Origin: Aspidiotus rigidus
Lineage: Eukaryota; Arthropoda; Insecta; Hemiptera; Diaspididae
Direction: 5' to 3'
NCBI GenBank assembly: GCA_035079385.1
Contig: JAVHKY010000052.1
Location: 1,302,001-1,366,000 of the forward strand
Length of the DNA: 64,000 nt
How positions within the stretch are numbered: position 1 is the first letter of the stretch; the number at the start of each line of letters is the position of its first letter. The position numbers and the translations under genes are program-made. The notes beneath the pieces are model-generated. The model was given only the letters and a program-made list of their open reading frames with translations, was not told the DNA's origin and searched no databases. This document shows, one piece after another, positions 56,678 to 64,000 of this stretch.

Positions 56678-59600
56678 AAACCTGAAATTTTTTTAATGAC
56701 GTAGCGATGATCTATGACCTCTAAAACGTCGAGAATGTTCATTTCCCCCCCTTTCTGCCACAACTGTGACGGGTGTAATACTCGCTTTTCTACGAAAAGT
56801 CGGTAAAAATGAATTATGAAAAAATTTTTAGCATTTTTATTTTTTCTACGAGTAGGTAGATATCCAATTCTTTTTTGAGGGGAACATGTATTTGCAGCAT
56901 TCACGAAGGTATTGAAGAGTAAATATTCTGTTTTAGGTCTAGAGTACGGTCTGTAACATTTGGTTGCGTTTCATCCGAATTGCAGAGCAAAGCGAGAGAG
57001 AATTTCAGAAAATCAGTACAAAAATAAACATTTCATAATTAGAAAATAAACAAAGTAGTCGGTAACTTACACGAAGTCGATCCAAATTGATACCGTAATC
57101 ATCGAGAACAATATTACCGTTATGAGTAACTCCATTTCCAGTCACCATCCATGTGCCTGATCTACCAAAGAAACAACAAAGCAAAATATATTGTGAACTC
57201 AAATTCCATCTATCATTTTTTCTTCTCACCTTATATTAGTCATAATTGAAGGGAAATTAAGGTTATCCGGCGAATGAGTAGTAATTCCTATTTCTATAGA
57301 TCCAGCCCACTTCGTAACAACTCTATCAATCTTCACTTCGAAAAGTTCATTCGGTTTCAAAGCTCTTTTCGTCAAAACTATTGCGTCGTTACTATCTTTC
57401 ATGGCGCTACATCAAACAAAATAGTTACATGGTATACTATCGAAAATGTCCTCATTTTCATAGGAAACAAAATCAGAACTGACTTTGGCCGCATTGCTGT
57501 TCTATTATTATTGACAATGACAACGTGAGACCCACTTTTTGAGTGAAAAGTCAATGAATCAGCAACTTGTTCAGAAAAATCTGCAAAAGAGAACAGAGAG
57601 CAAAAAAATAATAGTAACAACAGAATACATCGAAGTATCGTAAAATATTATGGCGGGATGAAATTCTCACGAAGAAAAGTTTGCAATAGTTGAACATCAC
57701 GAATTACGTTCTGTCTTCTCGTTAACAAATTTTGCTCCTCTCTTTTATCTCTCTCGACGATTGTCACCTATAAAGTGGGTTGTAACTCATATTTTATGAC
57801 AATCTAGAAAGTAACTTATATAGATAATTCGAATTTACTTTTGCTGTTCGTCCATACAAATCAACAACTCCCCAGACGAGTTCAGGCACATTTGTCGCTG
57901 CCACACCTTGATCCAAACCATTTATTATGTAGTGAAGATCGTTGTCTTCATAGCGAGCTAAACCAACACGATCTCCTACCTACGAAGACATGTTGATATA
58001 ATCTTCACAAAGAAAATATTAGCCCGTTTAATAAAACCATCTAGTAACATACGAACCATAAGTTCGTCTAAATTAAAATCACCGTAATCTCGTTTTGTAG
58101 CTTTTCCATTAGTCAATATACCACAGCCAGACATCATAACAGTTCCAGTTTTTAAATTAGTCATCGTCGGTGGAAAAGAAAGGAATCCAGGATTGTGCAT
58201 TGTCACCCCTACCTCTATACTCCCGGACCACTTCGCAACTAGAGAATCAATCCGAATCTGAAGGGGGAAAAAATTAGTTTTTTCATTAATAAAAAACGCT
58301 CATTACGATTTTTAAGCTTCTCATTTTTTACAAACGTCCTCATTGGGACGACATTTCGGCAAAGTGAAATGAAATTAAAAAATCACACATAGAATTAACA
58401 AAATTCTCTAGATGTAATCTCATAATTTAGTTTCCTGGTTGTGAAAAGGTGAAAGAAGAAAATCCAAAATCATGCAACATATATGAAGTTTTAATAGCGT
58501 AAAAAAAGTTGAAACAAAATTTTTTCATCTTTTTTTAATGTAGGCATAATACAGGCAAATGATCACTTTTTAAGTAATAGGTGTATTACCTAAGTTTACC
58601 ATCTGATATACGAACAACGGAAAATTATTTGTACAAACATCTCTCATTCATCGACCAAAATCATTAAAAAACAAGAATACGCTTCACCAGCTTCATCTTT
58701 AATCTCGTTATGATCTGTTACAAAATATCGTAAACTCAAAAAAGTGGGGAAAGGTACCAATGCAAAAACTATCCGAGAGCAGAAATGCAATTTTCAGTTA
58801 TCTAGCGAGCTCCCTCCGCGACATTCATATTAAAGATAACCAATATTATGTATGTTTTTACCTCGAACAATTCTCCAGGTTGTAAAGGTCGATTCGTCAT
58901 AACAACACTGTTGTTAAACTCATCGTACGGTCTCAAACGTTCAGCTGATCGACCATTAGCTGATATCAGTGCTAAATGGCCGCATTTCTCATGAAATCTG
59001 CCAATAAAACAAACGATCAGGTAGAATTTTAGTTTACATATTATAAGATTACGCATTCAGTGGTGTATTTACGGGGGCGGGGGGACCTCCGGAAACCTGT
59101 AGAATTATTAATTTTCCACTAACCAATGAGTTTTTTTTTTTTATCATTTTTGCTCAATGGTAATTTTGCCTTCGAAAATTTTTGAACCGCCCGAGATAAT
59201 TTCTAAATACGCCACTGTACGCATGTCATACTATCCATCCACACCGTAATCTATCTAAGTCAGCCACTATTTCATTGTCCACGATTAAAGCGATTTCATC
59301 TGCAATAGGTAAATTAGCAACTGATGAAGATATTTGGACATCGAAATTCGTCAGTAAATTACTGAGCACACTATTCCCCTCGGTGAAGTCACTGTCATCA
59401 TCTACCATACAAATAAAAATTGTTCGGATCAAACAGAACATTTTCAAAGTGTGTTTGATGAAGTCTGTCATACATCTTACATGTATCGATTTCATTGGAA
59501 ATGACTGAGGAATGAATATTTTCGACTGAAGCATAGGATACGACCGAAGCTTGAGTTACCTGTCCATACAGATCGAATACGACAAACACATAATGTGGTA

Positions 59601-60275
59601 CAGGACGAGCAGCAACTCCTTTAAACTCCCCGTTTAATGAAAATATCAATTCATCCTGTCAAACATTCATATATCATTTTGGACAGATAATGCAACTGCA
59701 CGTAGAAAATATTTCATGACTTTACAAACTTGATCGGTTCTCATGACACCAATAATGTCGCCCTCATCGATATTGATTAAATTCAATCCATAAACATCGA
59801 GAACCGATCTACCATCTTTCAGCAAACTACTGCCCGATAATATCTGAAATTAATGAAGAAAGGCATTGTAATTGGATTCAAATGAGATTAATCCGTTAGT
59901 GCAACGATGTAATGAATGACAGTGACTTACGCACCCAAGTTCCATTTCTCATATCCGTAGCGTTCGCAGGAATTTCCATATCTGCTGGATTACAACTTGT
60001 CACACCGATCTCGAGACTTCCACTCCATGTGTAAACCTTTAAAATCAAATTTTTTTGGATTATGATTTCAAATAGAATCCTGAACATTACGCAGTCATCA
60101 AGCAAAGTTATAATATCACTCCCTTACTTTCTTCTCAATTCTAATTTCAAACAAACAATTATTTAAAAGTGGATTTCGGCTGAATACCAAGCCGTGATCA
60201 AATTCTGATACATCTCTTTTTGCGGTCATATTATTATTACAGAGAGTAATTCGATCACCACAAACTGAATGAAAC
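49267..60275 (-). CDS. Neurl4: Neuralized-like protein 4 (six NHR domains), 27 exons
   Basis: Exons: 60275-60128, 60036-59935, 59843-59730, 59655-59481, 59401-59245, 58997-58862, 58257-58057, 57979-57839, 57767-57671, 57580-57484, 57406-57230, 57161-57071, 54493-54267, 54183-53990, 53921-53841, 53760-53552, 53129-52742, 52674-52508, 52430-52264, 52227-52089, 52009-51866, 51790-51632, 51518-51339, 51265-50623, 50021-49763, 49655-49566, 49483-49267; about 1,630 aa. Six NHR domains fall in exons 1-4, 6-9, 10-13, 14-16, 17-19 and 20-24 (for example [34 protein letters not shown]). The C-terminal Cys-rich module ([36 protein letters not shown]) matches the NEURL4 end. NEURL4 is a centrosomal/ubiquitin-linked scaffold that partners HERC2 and CP110. 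Phases agree at every junction. Exon 1 has a one-base frame conflict near 60240, so the start is uncertain. Exon 24 carries a long Ser/Asn-rich insert. Confidence 0.92.
54494..57070 (-). other. Large intron 12 of NEURL4 with repeats
   Basis: 2.6 kb, far larger than the other introns. It holds a (TA)n run at 56609-56674, T- and CTCA-rich sequence, and a short segment near 54770-54790 (GGTTGTTTAACCGAAA) also found in the Penelope-like tail near 16286. A hairpin with AAAAAGAGGC arms lies near 55520-55555. No exon was found inside. Confidence 0.6.
56609..56674. repeat. (TA)n microsatellite
   Basis: About 33 TA units within NEURL4 intron 12. Confidence 0.97.
59058..59217. mobile_element. hAT-like MITE in NEURL4 intron 5 (160 bp)
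   Basis: Begins CAGTGGTGTATTTA and ends TAAATACGCCACTG. Flanks TACGCATT (59050-59057) and TACGCATG (59218-59225) match in 7 of 8 bases. It lies between exons 6 and 5 and does not disturb splice sites. Confidence 0.8.
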
Positions 60276-60692
60276 ATTGTACCACAAAATTATCACGGTC
60301 TGAGTAGATTGTGAGATTGTACAATCTACAAGAATTAATCTGCAAAATCATAATATCATCAGATTAAGCTCGGAGAAATCATTCAAGAGGCTGCAAAAAA
60401 TGGAACACTATAAAAGGCAGAGTAAAGTTCATCGTAATGAAGTGTTACCAGCATAAGAAGCCATTCCAGATTTTTTCTGACGGGTGAAAAAGAGTCGAAT
60501 TTAATCCGCATACAACGGACCAGGTGTCAGTAATCAGTAGCATCATCACATCATCATTTCTGCTCCAAAAAGTTTTACTGTAATAAGTGATGAAGAAAAT
60601 TGAAGAAAATCGTATGCATGATTTTATTGCATTGCAAAATGATGATACAAAACAACAGTGTCCCAAGGAAGATAAATGTTAGTAGGGTATGT
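60276..60692. other. Region upstream of NEURL4 exon 1
   Basis: Should contain the promoter and 5' UTR, and possibly an upstream exon. No clear core-promoter motif or coding exon was recognised. Confidence 0.4.
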
Positions 60693-61137
60693 CCAAGTTA
60701 GTTCACGACGCATTTAACCAACGTTATTCTTTACACATGAAGTTAATGGATCGCGGTAGGCGCGCATGGTGCATAGATGTCCAGTTTTCACACAGCGCAT
60801 ATGGACGATTTTCAAATTTTATTGATTTACTCGAAAAATATTGATTTTTACGCAAAGTTGAAGAGAAGTAAACTTAATCCTCTTGTAATTTTCTATCGAT
60901 TGATGTGAAGAAAAAAATTTTATCACAAAAAAATTTGAAACCACCCACGTCCGTTAGGAAATTACAAGAGGAATAATTTTTGTTCTCTTCAATTTTTATG
61001 AAAGTTTATAGTTTTGGAAATAACGGGAAAAATTAAACATCAGCCCATAAGAGCCTATAGTGAAGTAGGACATCAGTAATATGCTAACGCTGTTGCACAG
61101 CGGAAGACCTGTGAACGTAGTGCGTGAACTAACTTGG
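60693..61137. repeat. TIR element, ends approximate
   Basis: CCAAGTTAGTTCACG at 60693-60707 is mirrored at 61123-61137. An inner inverted pair (CTCTTGTAATTT and AAATTACAAGAG) lies at 60881-60895 and 60960-60972. A GGAAATTACAAG block is shared with the element at 61969, so the two are relatives. No target duplication was fixed. Confidence 0.6.
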
Positions 61138-61968
61138 TTTTTCTATATGACTTTAGGTATGTCACAATAGTTTAAATAATACACCATTGACTATACATTA
61201 ACCGAAGTAATATATAGTCAATGAATACACGCATGCATCGTAAGTACGTTTTTGTGAAACGATTTTCAGTGACGTAGGTAACGATTTTCAGCGTTAGCGC
61301 GGAGCGTGTGAAACCGTCAGTGCTGGAAAGCCAAAGCCAATAAACGGCTCAGCAGCAGAAGCAGCCGGGTTTTGAAATTTGAACAGCTTTTAAGCCAGTC
61401 GTTAAAAATGCATTAAGCCGATGAAATAATGGAAGCAGCCAATGCCAATTACATAATATTACAATGGATTGACCTCAATTGACCCTAAAAAGCAGCTGAA
61501 AGCCTATAAAAATGTGAAAAACTTCGTCAAGCTAATGGAATGGAAAAAAAGCCGTTCGCAAGGCGATCAAAAAATGGTGAACGGCTACAAGCTAAAGCCG
61601 AAGTTTAAGCCGATGACGAGCGGATTTCCACCTCTGCTCTTATGGAAGTACATTCTTTCTATTCTAGGAGTCAAAATGGCGTATGGGTGTTCTAGATGCT
61701 CCAGTATGGACTGACTTGACAAGGCATCCGCGGGTGGGCGTAGAATGAAGCCGATATGTGCGGTAGGGAAGCAGAGGGAATACACTTGCTCAGGGATAAT
61801 TGTTGAGCAGGTTGCATTCACAATGTAACACAATTCGTCAAGGGGCTATGGGTTTGCCGTCAACGCTGGATGCAATCCTCCTTACTTTTATCCTGAACGC
61901 GTTCGTTGTATCAGTCCATAGGAAGTACCATTGACTATACATACTGGAAGTACTATATAGTCAAAGTA
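61138..61968. other. Non-coding region with AGCC-rich repeats and short hairpins
   Basis: 61310-61640 is rich in AAGCC/GCCAAAGCC units, recalling the hAT-like element at 41701, but no terminal repeats with target duplication were found. Hairpins with TTGACTATA arms lie at 61186-61222 and 61931-61965. No gene. Confidence 0.4.
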
Positions 61969-62273
61969 AGGCTCTATAAGTATAGGTAATGACACGACGC
62001 CATGATGGATCTATCGGTAGAGCGAGCATGTTCGATTGCGTTCCGCATAGCTACGCGGAGCGACCAGTGTCAGATTTTGGAGTATGAAAATTATCACAAA
62101 ATATTCTGGAAGTGAGGTCATCTGATAGGAAATTACAAGACAAAAGAATTTCATTCTCTTCTTTTTTCTAAAAAAATCAATAGTTTTTGAGATATCAATA
62201 CACAGGCTCTTATGGCAATTCCCTGGGAAAGATCCATCATGGCGTCGTGTCATTACCTATACTTATAGAGCCT
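61969..62273. mobile_element. TA-flanked MITE (305 bp)
   Basis: Terminal inverted repeats of about 44 bp starting AGGCTCTATAAGTATAGGTA are essentially identical, with TA at 61967-61968 and 62274-62275. The match suggests a young insertion. It sits next to one of the TTGACTATA hairpins. Confidence 0.88.
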
Positions 62274-62275
62274 TA

Positions 62276-62837
62276 GTCAAAGGTTGTAGTGTACTTCGCG
62301 TAGGAACCTTTGACTATAATAATGTATGGACTGAGCTAAGCGCCGCGTAACGCGGCACGACATCTCGTAGGTAAGACAACACGCGTTTGAATATAAGCGG
62401 CAACGATCACGTCCTATGAAAATACACGCAAAACGTGGTGCGTGCCGCTTACGCCTATCAGATCTGTGGACGCTTTTTTCGCTCATTTTATACACGTTAG
62501 CGCAGTCCATAGTCCATCTTATAAACCTGTAAGCTCGCGCGCGTGACGCTAAAAAATCGAGTGACGCAAGAAAATCGCGTGCCGAAAATTCGCGTGGCCG
62601 AAAATTCAAGTGCCGCTATCTATTGGAAACTCGGTAAATCTGAAGCGCTACCTACGCATCGTTAGGGCGTGGTTAGGGCGGGTCAACCTTACAAACTACG
62701 ACGCGACCGGTTAACCTGACCGTTCGAGTAGTTTCTCGCTGACCGTTCGAGTAGTTTCTGGAAGTAGGCTCTCTTCCTTCCGTTTTTTTGACAATTCTCG
62801 AATGCTCTCGAAATGATCCAGCAGTAGCGACGATTGA
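62276..62837. other. Upstream region of the Ulp1-like gene
   Basis: Contains another hairpin (TCAAAGGTT and AACCTTTGA, 62277-62318), irregular GCGTG..GAAAATTCG repeats at 62550-62610, and a tandem duplication of GACCGTTCGAGTAGTTTCT at about 62720-62760. No coding region. Confidence 0.45.
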
Positions 62838-62875
62838 TATAAATAGAAGCGCGTGGCGCGGCGTTGCATCATTTT
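62838..62875 (+). promoter_or_regulatory. Core promoter: TATA box and initiator of the Ulp1-like gene
   Basis: TATAAATA at 62838-62845 is followed by an initiator-like TCATTT at 62869-62874. The spacing of about 31-33 bp is canonical for arthropod promoters. Transcription starting near 62870 would exclude the ATG at 62864 and favour 62948. Confidence 0.65.
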
Positions 62876-62947
62876 ACGTTAGACTCATACACGCAACAGT
62901 TGTTCCATTTGTATCATTCGAAGTTGTATATTTTTCTTTCAAACAGT

Positions 62948-64000
62948 ATGACGGACGGTAGCGTAGAGAATGAGATTCTACATGATGAATTGTCAGGGGA
63001 TCTCATTAACGCATTTTTTGCATTTTTTGAAATAGTACGTAAAAATACTAATTTCTGCCCAGTCAATGTGTACTTGATGGGATTATGGGACGACATCAAA
63101 CCGGCACAGCTCTTTAATGGGAGGCACATTCAAATATTGCCGACCAGACCCACCAAACGTCTGAATGAAATTTCACATTGGGTCACATTTTATTACAATA
63201 ATGGTATCCTGTATGTCTATGACAGTTGCAATTCTCAACAGATAACATATACACAGAATACATTTTTACATCGGTTGTTTCCCTGTGGTTTTGAGGTGGA
63301 ATATTGCACTGTGGACAAGCAGACAAATGGTTGAGATTGTGGTGTGTACGCAATTGCCTTCGCAACAGCTATTGCCTTCAATCAAAATCCATGTAACCTT
63401 AGATTTGAGCAACATGCTATGCGCCCTCATCTTCTCCAGTTATTCAATACAAAAACATTACATCCATTCCCCGTCGTCCCAAACATTACAGGTGAAAATG
63501 TAACGTCACAAGATATGAGTATAAGCAGGAAGCGGGGACGGCCAAAGTCAAGTGGAGAAGAGAAATTAGTTGCCAAAGTAGTGAGGGCAGAGAGGGAGAA
63601 GATGAGACGTAGTGCCAGAAAAGAAGCTCAGACAATAAATCAATCACAGTTAAAGAAAAGAGGGCGGCCAAAATTAAGCGAAGAAGATAAATTGAAGAAC
63701 AAAGAAAGAAAGTTAGAAAGAGAGAAACTGAGACGCAACGCTAAAAAAATTGAAATTTCCGTTAAGAGGCAATTTTCAGAGGGAGAAAATGAAACTGAAG
63801 GGAAGAAAAGGGGTCGTCCAAAGCTGAGCGAAGAACAAAAACTACTGAATAAGGCAAAGAGGGCAGAAGAAGATCGAATGAGACGCAGTGCCAAGAGAGA
63901 AGCCCTAACAAAAAATGATTCCAAATCAAGCCAAAAAGAATCAAGTAAGAAAGATGAATCAAGAAACAATAAAAAGAAGGTAGAAAATAAGAATGAGGGG
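62948..64000 (+). CDS. Ulp1-like (C48) cysteine protease with AT-hook repeats; in-frame TGA; 3' end off window
   Basis: From ATG 62948 the frame gives a Ulp1/SENP-type fold: SHWVTFYY (His), YVYDSCNSQQ (Asp), then KQTNG-stop-DCGVYAIAFA, where Q and C fit the family signature Q-x-NG-x-DCG. The TGA at 63332-63334 lies two codons before the Cys codon (63338-63340). Beyond it the same frame is open to the window end (about 222 codons) and encodes three similar blocks starting KRGRPK with S-E-EEKL/EDKL/EQKL, typical AT-hooks, separated by basic RR-A-KREA-like helices. Family members remove SUMO-like tags; a nuclear, DNA-associated protease is plausible. The TGA may be a nonsense mutation, an assembly error or a readthrough site. 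An alternative in-frame ATG at 62864 lies before the predicted start of transcription. Confidence 0.75.

Noticed and set aside
57005..59534. Several separate short minus-strand genes
   Set aside because: They are single exons of NEURL4 read through into introns; GT/AG sites and phase join them into one gene.
61313..61640. Possible second GCCGAAA-type hAT element (CAGTGCTGGAAA and TTTCCACCTCTG ends)
   Set aside because: The putative ends match only partly and the 8-bp flanks do not agree.

Overview
This is eukaryotic, almost certainly insect, DNA. It is AT-rich and intron-bearing, with two conserved animal genes in its right half and about 45 kb of transposable elements in its left half. An insect is indicated by a photoreceptor-type G-protein beta subunit of the Drosophila Gbeta76C kind, R1-clade, BEL/Pao and Penelope-like elements, and a short TTAGG run. 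A hemipteran would fit, but nothing here proves the order.

Layout. 1-9.7 kb (minus): the 5' part of a Ty3/gypsy-type LTR element with one uninterrupted gag-pol reading frame of more than 2,370 codons that runs off the left edge. It carries two unexpected domains: an SGNH/GDSL-hydrolase-like domain between gag and protease, and a second, cellular-type RNase H after the integrase, while the RNase H next to the RT has lost catalytic residues. 10.4-12.3 kb: a decayed, intron-containing KRBA2/SCAND3-like integrase gene. 13.4-14.0 kb: a hAT element with a perfect 8-bp target duplication. 14.3-16.5 kb: two Penelope-like copies head to head. 16.6-23.8 kb: a full-length R1-clade non-LTR element (ORF1 and ORF2) with (AAT)n on both sides. 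24.3-26.0 kb: fold-back elements in an older repeat. 26.1-28.0 kb: a broken copia pol. 28.3-29.4 kb: a TA-flanked MITE and a 45-bp minisatellite. 29.56-34.15 kb: a young BEL/Pao element with near-identical LTRs and a 5-bp target duplication but no gag. 34.2-46.1 kb: nested non-autonomous DNA transposons, several with exact target duplications and some with matching empty sites elsewhere in this window.

Host genes. 46.46-48.52 kb (minus) is a complete seven-exon Gbeta76C-like gene (346 aa). 49.27-60.28 kb (minus) is a 27-exon Neuralized-like protein 4 gene with six NHR domains. All its splice junctions keep frame, but exon 1 has one apparent single-base frameshift. 62.8 kb to the right edge (plus) is a TATA/initiator-driven Ulp1-like cysteine-protease gene with AT-hook repeats; an in-frame TGA lies two codons before the predicted catalytic Cys, after which the frame stays open to the window end.

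Exon boundaries were read by hand from splice consensus, reading phase and family similarity. Superfamily names for non-autonomous elements rest only on end sequences and target-duplication length.
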